A DNA stretch of 64,000 nt from Pelomonas baiyunensis. Its GTDB lineage: Bacteria; Pseudomonadota; Gammaproteobacteria; Burkholderiales; Burkholderiaceae_C. Positions 55,731-64,000 of the stretch are shown one piece after another (within the stretch, counting starts at the first letter, position 1; each line of letters begins with the position of its first letter). The position numbers and the translations under genes are program-made. The stretch covers positions 1-64,000 of the forward strand of contig NZ_JBIGIB010000008.1 in the NCBI RefSeq assembly GCF_043555935.1, written 5' to 3'. Below the pieces are notes generated by a model. The model was not told where the DNA came from. It did no database searches and saw only the letters and a list, made by a program, of their open reading frames with translations.

Positions 55731-56847
55731 CTGCCTGCATCAGCTTCTCCAGCCCCACGCGCAGCTTCAGCCCGGCCCACGGAATCACCGCGGCAATGCC
55801 GAACTCGGCGCGGGCCGTGTCGCGCTGGGCGGGCTCGGGCAGCCCCTGGCCGCTGCGGTCGCTCAGCACCGCCACGCGGGGCGTGCTGGCGGTGTCGCCG
55901 CGCCGCATCACCAGGCCCACCTCGCCAGACTTCAAGCGCACTGCACAGCCCGGGGGGTACAGGCCGAATTCCTTGATCAGCGCGGCCGTCATCACATCGC
56001 CCCGGCCGGCCTGGAACTGCAGGCGGGCAGCGGCATCGGCCAGCAGCGGCGCGCGGCGCAGGCGGGGGCTGAGCTTGGCGGTGAAGGTGTCGGCGCTGTG
56101 CAGCAGCTGTGCCACCTCGTGCACCTTGGCCGGCCGGCAGGGGTAGCCGGTGCCGCCGTCTTCTTCGTGGTGCTGGCGCACGGCGTCCAGCCAGTCGCGG
56201 TCGGTCACGCCGGCCATCTCCAGCAGGGCCGCGCTGCGCTCGGGGTGTGAGTGGATTTCGGCCCGCTGCAGCGGCGTCACCGGCGACACCTGGGTCACCA
56301 GCCGGTTCTGCAGGTCGGCCATGGCGAGGTTCATCGTCAGCGCGGCGCGCACGGCGCACTGCTTTTGCGCCAGGCCCCAGCCCAGCCGCGTGGCCGCCAG
56401 GCAGGCCGCGGTGGCGGTGTGCACCGCATGGCGGCTGGCGTACGACGAGGTGCCGCCCTGCTCGGCCTCGGTGCGCACGGTCTGCAGGATGGCGAGGTCC
56501 GGGTCGCGTTCGATCAGCGCCAGCAGCGGGCGCGAGGCACGGTCCAGCGTGTGCGTGAAGTCACCGGCCGGCGTGGTGCGCAGCAGGCGCGCCATGGCGT
56601 TGACCTGGGCGTCCCAGTAGGCGGGCAGTTGGTCAGCCCGGGCACGCGCGATGTCGTCCGACGGGTCGCCCAGCTCGCGCGGGTCCACGCGGGCATCGCG
56701 GTCGATGAGCTTGTCCAGCTGGCCCAGCTGGTCGAAGCGGTGGCCCTTGGCCAGCAGCAGGCGGCCGCCGGTGTCGTAGATGCTGAGCGGCGTCGGCTGA
56801 TCCGGCGCAAAGCGCTCGCGGTGCAGGCTCAGGGGCTCGAAGTCCAT
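55714..56847 (-). CDS. HD-GYP-like protein with lost catalytic HD pair
   Basis: A 377-residue cytoplasmic protein. The N-terminal part (about 1-120) is a PilZ-like or otherwise unassigned beta region. The HD-GYP-type domain (about 125-300) keeps H140, the HP pair at 201-202 and HHEEDGGTGYP (226-236), but where active enzymes have LHDIGK it reads TMNLAM (171-176), so the HD dyad is replaced by M172-N173. Phosphodiesterase activity is therefore doubtful; cyclic di-GMP binding or signalling is possible. The start at 56847 is preferred to 56967. Confidence 0.8.
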   Translation of the reverse strand: MDFEPLSLHRERFAPDQPTPLSIYDTGGRLLLAKGHRFDQLGQLDKLIDRDARVDPRELGDPSDDIARARADQLPAYWDAQVNAMARLLRTTPAGDFTHTLDRASRPLLALIERDPDLAILQTVRTEAEQGGTSSYASRHAVHTATAACLAATRLGWGLAQKQCAVRAALTMNLAMADLQNRLVTQVSPVTPLQRAEIHSHPERSAALLEMAGVTDRDWLDAVRQHHEEDGGTGYPCRPAKVHEVAQLLHSADTFTAKLSPRLRRAPLLADAAARLQFQAGRGDVMTAALIKEFGLYPPGCAVRLKSGEVGLVMRRGDTASTPRVAVLSDRSGQGLPEPAQRDTARAEFGIAAVIPWAGLKLRVGLEKLMQAVPEPH

Positions 56848-57050
56848 CGCGTCACGGGCGACGTTCAGCCTGGCGACCCCCTCGGCCCCAGGCTGACCCA
56901 ACGTCTTGCTTTTGTAGAGGGCGCGATTACAGCCGCCATTGCCGCGCTGTGGAGCCCGTGTCTGCACCCAGCGGCGTGACTTGCCGCACGGCGGCGGCGG
57001 CCTTGTGAAGGCCCGGGGCCGGTGCGTGGCCCCGTTGAGCTCTGCGCCGC

Positions 57051-57962
57051 TCAGCCCCGCTTGGCCAGCACCGCCCGCGCCACGCGCGACACCGGCTCGC
57101 GACCCAGCACGCCGGAGATGAAGGCGCCAGCGTCCACGAGCCGGTCCAGATCAATGCCGGTTTCAATGCCCAGGCCGTTCAGCAGGAACACCACGTCCTC
57201 CGTCGCCACGTTGCCCGTCGCGCCCTTGGCATAGGGGCAGCCGCCCAGGCCCGCCACGCTGGCGTGGAAGCTGTGCACGCCCACCTCCAGGCTGGCGTAC
57301 AGGTTGGTCAGCGCCTGGCCGTAGGTGTCGTGGAAGTGGCCCGACACCTCGGCCGTGGGGAAGTGCTTCAGCGCCCGCTCCATGGCGGCTTGCACCTTGC
57401 GCGGCGTGCCCACGCCGATGGTGTCGGCAATGTCGATGGCGTCCACGCCCAACGCACGCAGCGGCTTCACGACGGCTTCCACCTGGTCCGCCGAGATCTC
57501 GCCCTCGTACGGGCAGCCCAGGGCGCAGGACAGCGCCGCCCGCACCTTCACGCCGGCCGCATGCGCGCCTTCGATGACCGGTGCGAAGCGCTCCAGGCTC
57601 TCGGCGATGGAGCAGTTGATGTTCTTCTGCGTGAAGGCCTCGCTGGCCGCGGTGAACACCAGGATCTCGTCGGGCCGGGATGCCAGCGCGGGCTCCAGGC
57701 CTTTGAGGTTGGGCACCAGCACGGAGTAGCGCACGCCGGGCTTGCGCGTGATGGCGGCCATCACGGCGGTGTTGTCGGCCATCTGCGGCACCCACTTCGG
57801 GCTCACGAAGCTGGTGACTTCAATTTCCTTCAGGCCGGCGTCCTGCAGCAGGGCGACGAGCTGCGCCTTGTGCTCAGTGGCCACGTTGGCCTTCTCGTTC
57901 TGCAGCCCGTCGCGCGGGCCGACGTCGAGGATCTTGACGTGCGAGGGGAGCGTCATGGTCAT
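57051..57962 (-). CDS. mvaB: Hydroxymethylglutaryl-CoA lyase
   Basis: A 303-residue TIM-barrel enzyme splitting HMG-CoA into acetyl-CoA and acetoacetate, the last step of leucine breakdown. GPRDGLQNE near the start supplies metal and catalytic residues, and GLGGCPYAKGATGNVATED carries the catalytic cysteine loop. Its start overlaps the stop of the carboxylase alpha gene by 4 bp, linking it to 3-methylcrotonyl-CoA metabolism. An in-frame ATG 6 bp downstream is also possible. Confidence 0.94.
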   Translation of the reverse strand: MTMTLPSHVKILDVGPRDGLQNEKANVATEHKAQLVALLQDAGLKEIEVTSFVSPKWVPQMADNTAVMAAITRKPGVRYSVLVPNLKGLEPALASRPDEILVFTAASEAFTQKNINCSIAESLERFAPVIEGAHAAGVKVRAALSCALGCPYEGEISADQVEAVVKPLRALGVDAIDIADTIGVGTPRKVQAAMERALKHFPTAEVSGHFHDTYGQALTNLYASLEVGVHSFHASVAGLGGCPYAKGATGNVATEDVVFLLNGLGIETGIDLDRLVDAGAFISGVLGREPVSRVARAVLAKRG

Positions 57963-59941
57963 GATTCCAGCTTCAACAGCTCGGCGCCGTCGCTCACCTG
58001 GTCCCCCACGGCAAACAGCAGCTCGGCGACCTTGCCGTCGCGCGGCGACGAGATGGTGTGCTCCATCTTCATCGCCTCCATCACGGCCAGCGGTTGGCCC
58101 TTGGTGACGGTGTCGCCCGCTTTGGCGAGGAAGGCCACCAGCTTGCCCGGCATCGGGGCCGTGAGGCGGCCACCTTCGGCCGCGCCATCACCCGCATGGG
58201 CAATCACATCCACCTCGGTCAGCACGGCCGACCCCTCGGCGCCGAACACCGCCACGCGCTCGCCCTGGGCGTAGGTCTTCACGCGCACCCGGTCGGTGCC
58301 GAGGAAGAGTTCGTGCGTCTCGGCATCGCTGCTCTGCACGGCGAACTCGATGGCCTCGCCTTCAACCGTCAGCGTCATGCTGCCGCGGTGCTGGCGCGCC
58401 AGCAGCACTTCGTGGTGCGTGCCGCCGGCTTCCAGGTCGAAGCGGCGGGTGGCCGCGCCGAACAGGCGGAAGCCGTCGCGGGCGCTCCACGGGTCGGTGC
58501 CTTGGGTGGTGGCCTCCACGGCCAGCGTGTGCGCGACGACAGCAGCCGCGCTCACGCGCAGCGGCAGGCCGGGCTGGTCGAACAGCGCGGCGCGCTCGCG
58601 CTCGATGAGGCCGGTGTCCAGGTCGGCCCCGGCGAACGAGGCCGTGGCCGCGCAGCGGCGCAGGAAGGCGACGTTGGTGTGCAGGCCCACGATGTGCGTG
58701 TCGCGCAGCGCAGCGTCCAGCCGGGCCAGCGCCTGCGCGCGGTCCTCGCCCCAGACGATGAGCTTGGCGATCATCGAGTCGTAGAACGGGCTGATCGCGT
58801 CACCCTCGCGCACGCCGGCGTCGATCCGCACATCGCCCCGCTGGAACGCGACGTGGGCCGGCCAGCGCGCCACGTCCAGCGTGCCGGTGGCGGGCAGGAA
58901 GCCGCCGTCCGGGTTCTCGGCGCAGATGCGCGCCTCGATGGCGTGGCCATGCATCGTCAGCTCGTGTTGCTTCAGCGGCAGCGGCTGGCCCGCAGCCACG
59001 CGCAGCTGCCACTCCACCAGGTCTTGCCCGGTGATGGCTTCCGTCACCGGGTGCTCCACCTGCAGCCGGGTGTTCATCTCCATGAAGTAGAAGCGGCCAT
59101 CTTGCTCGGCAATGAATTCCACCGTGCCCGCGCCCACGTAGCCGACGGCCTTGGCGGCCGCGACGGCGGCCTCGCCCATCTGCGCGCGGCGCTCGGGCGT
59201 CATGCCCGGCGCGGGGGCTTCTTCCAGCACCTTCTGGTGGCGGCGTTGCACCGAGCAGTCGCGCTCGAACAGGTACACGCAGTCGCCGTGCGTGTCACCA
59301 AACACCTGGATCTCGATGTGGCGGGGCTTCTGCACGTAGCGCTCGATCAGCACCGCGTCGTCGCCAAAGCTGTTGATGGCCTCGCGCTTGCAGGAGGCGA
59401 GTGCCGCGTCGAATTCGTCGGCGCTGAACACCGCACGCATGCCCTTGCCGCCGCCGCCCGCGCTGGCCTTGATGAGCACCGGGTAGCCGATGCGATCGGC
59501 TTCGCGCTTGAGCAGCGCGGGGGCTTGATCGGCGCCGTGGTAGCCCGGCACCAGCGGCACCTGGGCCGCTTCCATCAGCCGCTTGGATTCGGCCTTCAGG
59601 CCCATGGCCTGGATGGCGCTGGGCGGCGGGCCGATGAACACCACGCCCGCGTCGGCACAGGCCTGCGCAAACGCCTCGTTCTCGCTCAAGAAACCGTAGC
59701 CGGGGTGCACCGCCTGCGCGCCCGTGGCCTTGGCCGCGGCCAGGATGCGCTCCCACTGCAGGTAAGAGTCGCGCGGGGCCGGGCCGCCGATCAGCACGGC
59801 CTCGTCGCAGGCCTTCACGTGCTGCGCATTCGCGTCAGCCTCGGAGTAGACGGCGACCGTCTGGATGCCCAGGCGGCGGGCGGTGGCGGCCACGCGGCAG
59901 GCGATTTCGCCGCGGTTGGCGATCAGGATTTTCTTGAACAT
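57959..59941 (-). CDS. mccA: Biotin-dependent acyl-CoA carboxylase alpha subunit (probably 3-methylcrotonyl-CoA)
   Basis: A 660-residue subunit: biotin-carboxylase domain (about 1-450, starting FKKILIANRGEIACRV; GGGGKGMR ATP loop), a central BT-type region, and a biotinyl domain (about 590-660) with EAMKMEH and the biotinylated lysine K625. The neighbouring HMG-CoA lyase favours methylcrotonyl-CoA over acetyl- or propionyl-CoA as substrate. The beta subunit is not encoded in this window. The start at 59941 fits the family start; the longer frame adds an unlikely leader. Upstream genes are 13 bp away on the same strand. Confidence 0.9.
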   Translation of the reverse strand: MFKKILIANRGEIACRVAATARRLGIQTVAVYSEADANAQHVKACDEAVLIGGPAPRDSYLQWERILAAAKATGAQAVHPGYGFLSENEAFAQACADAGVVFIGPPPSAIQAMGLKAESKRLMEAAQVPLVPGYHGADQAPALLKREADRIGYPVLIKASAGGGGKGMRAVFSADEFDAALASCKREAINSFGDDAVLIERYVQKPRHIEIQVFGDTHGDCVYLFERDCSVQRRHQKVLEEAPAPGMTPERRAQMGEAAVAAAKAVGYVGAGTVEFIAEQDGRFYFMEMNTRLQVEHPVTEAITGQDLVEWQLRVAAGQPLPLKQHELTMHGHAIEARICAENPDGGFLPATGTLDVARWPAHVAFQRGDVRIDAGVREGDAISPFYDSMIAKLIVWGEDRAQALARLDAALRDTHIVGLHTNVAFLRRCAATASFAGADLDTGLIERERAALFDQPGLPLRVSAAAVVAHTLAVEATTQGTDPWSARDGFRLFGAATRRFDLEAGGTHHEVLLARQHRGSMTLTVEGEAIEFAVQSSDAETHELFLGTDRVRVKTYAQGERVAVFGAEGSAVLTEVDVIAHAGDGAAEGGRLTAPMPGKLVAFLAKAGDTVTKGQPLAVMEAMKMEHTISSPRDGKVAELLFAVGDQVSDGAELLKLES

Positions 59942-59954
59942 GGATGGTGTCTCC

Positions 59955-61676
59955 TCAAGGGGCCAGTCCCAGGCGCTCCAAGGCTTGTGGCCGCAGGCGC
60001 AGGACGTGATGAATGGGCAGGTCAGGAAACGGGGTGGGGCAGGTGACGGAAACCGTTGCGGCGGGGCCAACGTCCAGCGCCACCGGCAGACCTGCTGCGC
60101 AGGCGGAACTTGCAGCCTGCCAGGCGCCCACTGGGTCGCTGAACGGGGATATGCCCGCGATGCGGCCCACGCGCATGTCGCCCCGCAATTGATGACAGGA
60201 GGGGATGGACTCGATCCGAAAATGGTCTGCCTGGGTCCAGAAGCCCATGCGGCCGCAGTCGGCCGTCATCAGCGCGCCCATCAGCCCGCTCCCCAGCCGG
60301 CTGCGAACGGCCGAGGGCAGTTCCGTGCCGGCCACCAAATCTTGAATGTCCAGGACGTCGCGCCAGTCGCGTTGCAGTGCGCTGCTGAAGCCTTGTTGAG
60401 GGTCGAGCAACAGTCGGTGCATACGACCTGACTGGCCCGAATCGGCCCAGCGAGCGATCGCAGCGACGTCCACCGCAGCTTTGGTGTTTTGAAACAAACT
60501 GGCGGCCATGTCCACGGGCGCTGCGTCGCGGGGGCGGGTAGCTTGCGCCAGGAGCATCAACGTCTGGCCGCACGCGTAGGTGTCGTCATCGCGGTTGAAG
60601 CCGGTGGGTAACGTGGCAGACGCACGGTCGCTGCGCGCGAACAGGCAATTGTTCAGCGCCGTTTCCAGCGAGGCTTGCCAGCGGTCGGGGCTGTACAGCC
60701 CAGCCTCGCGCATCAACAGCCCGGCCATCCATTCGGCATGGCCTTCGTGGATCCACGGGCGGTCTGCATCGGTGCGGTAGATGCCGGTGTCCCACCAATG
60801 CGTTACTTCATGCGCGACAAAGCGCTGAACCTGTCCCGCGATATCGAATCCCTGCGGCACAGCAGGGTCGAACCGCAGGCTCATCATCCGGCCGGCGGTC
60901 ACATCACCGCGAAACCCATGCAGGCCAGGGGCCGAACTGGTCACGGCCGTCCAGGGTCCAGCAGGGGCCACGCCATAGGCGCGTGCCAGCCGCGCCGTGT
61001 TACGTCGCAGTGCGTCGCGCACGGCACTTCTCACTGTCGCGTCCACAGCTTGATCGTGGATCAGGACGCCGCCCGGCAACTGTTCGATCTCGGCACTGCC
61101 AAGCCAGACGTATTCGTGCGAGCCGCTGGCATCGAAGCCAGCCTGGGTTTTCCCATCGTCCTGGGCGGCAAACGCGACCTGTTTGGCCGGCAGTACGCGG
61201 TCGATCGGCAGGCTCGAAACCTGGCCGGCCACCACAGTGCGAGCGCCCCGGTTCGCAACCCAGCGCCAGCGCACGGTATGGCCCGGCGGTACAGCGCTGA
61301 AAAAACCCAGGTAGGTCATCACGGCCGCACGGCCAGCCGGAAAGGCGGGCTCGTTGACGGCATAGCGATTCAACAGCCGTGGCGTGATTCGGAAGATGGC
61401 TGAGCGACAGCCGGCTGCGAGCATGACCGTGACACGCGGCTTCAAGGTCACGCTGGCGCAATGTCCCAAGGGCGCGGCCATCTCCGTCCAGACCGTGTGC
61501 ATGACTTCCTGCTGATTGAACAGCGGCACCTCGCGAACGCCCGGTGGGGGCGTGTAGCTCACGAGCAATGAGCCGTCATCAGTCAACCGCTGCTCAATGA
61601 GCAGTTCACCCGCCGATGCCTGGGTGGTCAGTGCGAGCAGGAGAGATGCAATGGAGCCAGGCAGCTTTATCGACAC
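59955..61676 (-). CDS. Secreted gluzincin-type putative metallopeptidase, unassigned family
   Basis: A 573-residue protein with a signal peptide (about 1-24, ending ASA). Zinc site: HEVTH at 289-293, then WIHEGHA with E311 as likely third ligand, the arrangement of M1-like gluzincins (compare WLNEGFA), though spacing is one residue shorter. Two beta-rich N-terminal parts precede it and a helical region follows. Family not recognised. The start is taken as GTG at 61676 because GGAGG lies 7 bases upstream and gives the signal peptide. It sits between biotin genes and the carboxylase, with which it has no obvious link. Confidence 0.75.
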   Translation of the reverse strand: MSIKLPGSIASLLLALTTQASAGELLIEQRLTDDGSLLVSYTPPPGVREVPLFNQQEVMHTVWTEMAAPLGHCASVTLKPRVTVMLAAGCRSAIFRITPRLLNRYAVNEPAFPAGRAAVMTYLGFFSAVPPGHTVRWRWVANRGARTVVAGQVSSLPIDRVLPAKQVAFAAQDDGKTQAGFDASGSHEYVWLGSAEIEQLPGGVLIHDQAVDATVRSAVRDALRRNTARLARAYGVAPAGPWTAVTSSAPGLHGFRGDVTAGRMMSLRFDPAVPQGFDIAGQVQRFVAHEVTHWWDTGIYRTDADRPWIHEGHAEWMAGLLMREAGLYSPDRWQASLETALNNCLFARSDRASATLPTGFNRDDDTYACGQTLMLLAQATRPRDAAPVDMAASLFQNTKAAVDVAAIARWADSGQSGRMHRLLLDPQQGFSSALQRDWRDVLDIQDLVAGTELPSAVRSRLGSGLMGALMTADCGRMGFWTQADHFRIESIPSCHQLRGDMRVGRIAGISPFSDPVGAWQAASSACAAGLPVALDVGPAATVSVTCPTPFPDLPIHHVLRLRPQALERLGLAP

Positions 61677-61711
61677 AGGGGGACCTCCGGGATGTTGGCA
61701 ACGCGGAGCGA

Positions 61712-61918
61712 TCAGCCCGGCTTGCCTTCTTTCAGGCGCTTGCGCTGCGCCTCGTAGTCTTCGTAGCTTTGGCTGTTGGCCTTGCGGCAGGCCGTGCGGT
61801 CTTGGGCGCTGTAGGCGCGGTCGCACGAGTCCAGCGCGCGGTCTTGCGCGATGTCGTACAGCAAGCCGCAGCCGGACAGGCCTGCCGCAGCGAGCAGCAA
61901 CAGCACGGCGGTCTTCAT
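61712..61918 (-). CDS. Small lipoprotein, unknown function
   Basis: A 68-residue predicted lipoprotein: signal peptide with lipobox LSGC (C17), then a short mature part with C32 and C44 and a charged C-terminal helix (YEAQRKRLKEG). It starts one base after the bioB stop, so translation is probably coupled. No family was recognised. Confidence 0.75.
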   Translation of the reverse strand: MKTAVLLLLAAAGLSGCGLLYDIAQDRALDSCDRAYSAQDRTACRKANSQSYEDYEAQRKRLKEGKPG

Positions 61919-61919
61919 C

Positions 61920-62960
61920 TCAGTGGCGGCAGAGCTCGACCTTGGCCGCCTTCTCCGACGGCGTCAGGTCGGCCTCGGTCGAGCAGCGCATGCCCAGGCG
62001 GTCCAGCAGCGCGCGGTCCTTCTCGGCCTGGGGGTTGCTGGTGGTCAGCAGCTTGTCGCCGTAGAACATGGAGTTGGCACCGGCCAGGAAGCACAGCGCC
62101 TGCATGGTCTCGGGCATCTCTTCGCGGCCGGCACTCAGGCGCACCATGGCGCGCGGCATGGTGATGCGGGCCACGGCGATGGTGCGGATGAACTCCAGCG
62201 GGTGCAGCGGCGCGGTGCCGGCCAGCGGCGTGCCTTCCACCTGCACGAGGTTGTTGATGGGCACGCTCTCGGGATACGGGTCAAGGTTGGCCAGTTGCAC
62301 CAGCAGGCCGGCGCGCTGGCGGCGGGTTTCACCCATGCCGACGATGCCGCCCGAGCACACCTTCATGCCCTGCTGACGCACGCGGTCCAGCGTGTCCAGG
62401 CGGTCTTGGTAGGTGCGGGTCGTGATGATCTGGCCGTAGAACTCGGGCGAGGTGTCGAGGTTGTGGTTGTAGTAGTCCAGCCCCGCTTCCTTCAGTTGCT
62501 CGGCCTGGCCGTCTTCCAGCATGCCGGCCGTCAGGCAGGTCTCCAGGCCGAGGGCCTTGACCTCGGAAATCATCTCGCCAATGGCTTCCAGGTGGCGGGC
62601 CTTGGGCGCGCGCCAGGCCGCCCCCATGCAAAAGCGCGTGGCGCCGTTCTGCTTGGCGGCGCGGGCGGCTTCCATCACCTCTTCCAGCGGAATCAGCTTC
62701 TCGGCCTTGAGGCCGGTGTCGAAGTGGGCCGACTGCGGGCAGTACTTGCAGTCTTCCTCGCAGCCGCCGGTCTTGATGGACAGCAGCGTGGAGAGCTGCA
62801 CCGCGTTGGCGTCGAAGTGCTCGCGGTGCACCTGTTGCGCACGGAACAGCAGGTCGTTGAAGGGCAGCTCGAACAGCGCGGCCACCGCGTCCACCGTCCA
62901 GGGCGTGGCCTGGCGGCGGTCGGCGTCGGTGGTGGGGGTGAGGGTCTGGATCTGGTTCAT
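61920..62960 (-). CDS. bioB: Biotin synthase
   Basis: A 346-residue radical SAM enzyme that inserts sulphur into dethiobiotin. The cluster motif C-x3-C-x2-C appears in GGCEEDCKYCPQS, and YYNHNLDTSPEFY and FCMGAAWR are conserved. The ATG at 62960 (MNQIQTL) is preferred to an upstream TTG that would overlap bioD. It follows bioD by 7 bp. Confidence 0.97.
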   Translation of the reverse strand: MNQIQTLTPTTDADRRQATPWTVDAVAALFELPFNDLLFRAQQVHREHFDANAVQLSTLLSIKTGGCEEDCKYCPQSAHFDTGLKAEKLIPLEEVMEAARAAKQNGATRFCMGAAWRAPKARHLEAIGEMISEVKALGLETCLTAGMLEDGQAEQLKEAGLDYYNHNLDTSPEFYGQIITTRTYQDRLDTLDRVRQQGMKVCSGGIVGMGETRRQRAGLLVQLANLDPYPESVPINNLVQVEGTPLAGTAPLHPLEFIRTIAVARITMPRAMVRLSAGREEMPETMQALCFLAGANSMFYGDKLLTTSNPQAEKDRALLDRLGMRCSTEADLTPSEKAAKVELCRH

Positions 62961-62967
62961 GCGAGGG

Positions 62968-63660
62968 TCAGGCAAGAAGGGCGCCGAGCGCGGCGGGGTC
63001 GAGATGGGCCGCCGCAGCGGCGGGGTCTGCCGGCGCCGGAACGCGGGGCAGATGGCCCAGGCAAGGCGCCTGAAGGCCGAGTTGCAGAGCTTGCAGATTG
63101 TCGGTGACGTGGGGCTGACGGGCGTCCACCGTGTTGGCCACCCACGCGGCCAGACGCAGGCCGCGGGCGCGCACGGCCTCAGCCGTCAGCAAGGCGTGGT
63201 TGATGCAGCCCAGCCGCAGGCCCACGACCAGGATGACCGGCAGGCCCAGGTCCACGGCGAGGTCGGCCGTGTCCCAGCCGTCGGTCAGCGGCACGCGAAA
63301 GCCGCCCACGCCTTCCACCAGCGCGAGGTCACCCCACGCGGCCGTGGCACGGATGTCGGCCAGCAGCGCGTGGCGGTCGATGCGGCGGCCCTCCAGCCGC
63401 GCGGCGATGTGCGGCGCGCAGGGTTCGCGGAACTGCAGCGGGCCCACCTGCGCGTCGGTCAGGCCCAGCGCTTGCGCGGCGCGCAGCGTGGCCACGTCTT
63501 CGTTGACCCAGGCGCCGTCCACCAGCTCCTGACCGGCAGCCAGCGACTTGATGGGCGTGACCCGCCGGCCCTGTGCCGTGAAGGCGTGGGTGAGCGCGGC
63601 GGTGACGAAGGTCTTGCCGATTTCGGTGTCGGTGCCGGTGATGAAAAAGCCGTGGTTCAT
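62968..63660 (-). CDS. bioD: Dethiobiotin synthetase
   Basis: A 230-residue ATP-dependent enzyme closing the ureido ring of biotin's precursor. It begins MNHGFFITGTDTEIGKT with the P-loop (GTDTEIGKT), and LALVEGVGGFRVPL is the second conserved motif. Its start overlaps the bioF stop by 4 bp. Confidence 0.96.
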   Translation of the reverse strand: MNHGFFITGTDTEIGKTFVTAALTHAFTAQGRRVTPIKSLAAGQELVDGAWVNEDVATLRAAQALGLTDAQVGPLQFREPCAPHIAARLEGRRIDRHALLADIRATAAWGDLALVEGVGGFRVPLTDGWDTADLAVDLGLPVILVVGLRLGCINHALLTAEAVRARGLRLAAWVANTVDARQPHVTDNLQALQLGLQAPCLGHLPRVPAPADPAAAAAHLDPAALGALLA

Positions 63661-64000
63661 GCCGCCTCCAGCTCCTGCGCCGTGGCGCGCAGCGTGGCCA
63701 GCAGTTGGTCCACGTCGGCCTCGGTGTGCGTGCCGCACAGCGTGATGCGCAGGCGTGCGGTGCCGGCCGCCACCGTGGGCGGGCGGATGCCCGGCACGCG
63801 GATGCCGCCGGCCTCCAGCCGGGCGGCGGCCAGCATCACGTCGGCATTGCCGCCGACGATGAGGGGCTGGATGGGCGTGGTGGCCGGCGTGAGCGCCCAG
63901 CCCAGCGCGGGGTGGGCCTGGATCAGCGTCTCCAGCCCGGTGCGCAGGCGGGCTTGCAGCGCCACCAGGTTCGCGCGGCGGGCCTGGCCCACGGGGCCTT
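63657..64000 (-). CDS. bioF: 8-amino-7-oxononanoate synthase, C-terminal part (cut by window edge)
   Basis: The last 114 codons of a PLP-dependent fold-type I enzyme of biotin synthesis are present; the 5' part lies beyond the window. The visible region has the family's PIQPLIVGGNADVMLAA, the GIRVPGIRPPTV loop and LRITLCGTHTEADVDQLL. The position before bioD-bioB supports BioF rather than a related synthase. Confidence 0.92.
   Translation of the reverse strand, partial: GPVGQARRANLVALQARLRTGLETLIQAHPALGWALTPATTPIQPLIVGGNADVMLAAARLEAGGIRVPGIRPPTVAAGTARLRITLCGTHTEADVDQLLATLRATAQELEAA

Noticed and set aside
57013..57033. GC-rich hairpin downstream of the HMG-CoA lyase gene as a terminator
   Set aside because: No U-tract follows on the relevant strand, and similar GC hairpins occur by chance throughout this DNA.

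Overview
The window is high-GC DNA (roughly two thirds G+C by eye) with densely packed genes on both strands. Gene content and order point to a betaproteobacterium of the order Burkholderiales, probably in the Comamonadaceae / Sphaerotilaceae neighbourhood. The indicators are an ahcY-tlyA-metF operon behind a SAH riboswitch, a DUF1631 gene beside secDF, smg-dprA-LysM divergent from def-fmt-htpX, paired cyanophycin synthetases with their associated ABC transporter and DUF1854 protein, and bioF-bioD-bioB. No rRNA, tRNA, CRISPR array or prophage was recognised. Species level cannot be read from the sequence.

Layout. 1-745: the end of an IS481-family insertion sequence, then a nested imperfect palindrome of about 430 bp whose core has attC-like (integron recombination site) boxes. 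746-6086: a small DUF1161 protein, a proline dipeptidase, a low-molecular-weight tyrosine phosphatase, a TonB-dependent receptor and an OmpW porin. 6087-9487: the methyl-cycle operon ahcY / small membrane protein / tlyA / metF under a SAH riboswitch. 9520-14206: PPK2, a YcaQ-type glycosylase, a diguanylate cyclase and a hypothetical protein. 14364-20182: yajC-secD-secF and DUF1631. 20232-25577: smg, dprA and LysM, divergent from def, fmt and htpX. 25613-36025: a lipoprotein, a GIN-domain protein, azlCD, pgk, a GGDEF protein, malic enzyme, a DMT transporter, a GNAT enzyme and pyruvate kinase. 36071-37393: an exported truncated haemoglobin and a broken solute-binding-protein gene. 37440-45025: the cyanophycin cluster. 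45086-46279: bfr / Fur box / bfd and a cold-shock gene. 46316-52763: YgiQ, a REC-DUF3369-GGDEF-EAL protein, PPi-dependent phosphofructokinase and an exported YciI-like protein. 52883-55646: a BlaI/BlaR-type pair behind a double operator. 55714-64000: a degenerate HD-GYP protein, then a tight minus-strand run bioF-bioD-bioB-lipoprotein-gluzincin-carboxylase alpha-HMG-CoA lyase.

Functional themes. Carbon metabolism appears several times (pgk, pyk, PPi-PFK, NADP malic enzyme). S-adenosylhomocysteine recycling is under riboswitch control. Cyanophycin, a nitrogen reserve polymer, is probably made by the canonical synthetase; the second synthetase has lost the ATP-binding loop of its Mur-ligase domain. 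Biotin synthesis appears to be co-transcribed with a biotin-dependent acyl-CoA carboxylase alpha subunit and HMG-CoA lyase, which suggests leucine/isovalerate breakdown, although no carboxylase beta subunit is in view. Iron storage and release (bfr/bfd) share a Fur-type control region.

The most unusual items are the palindromic element with its attC-like core, the BlaI-regulated M56 peptidase with a novel-looking 34-residue repeat domain, the divergent second cyanophycin synthetase, and the unassigned secreted gluzincin inside the biotin/carboxylase run.
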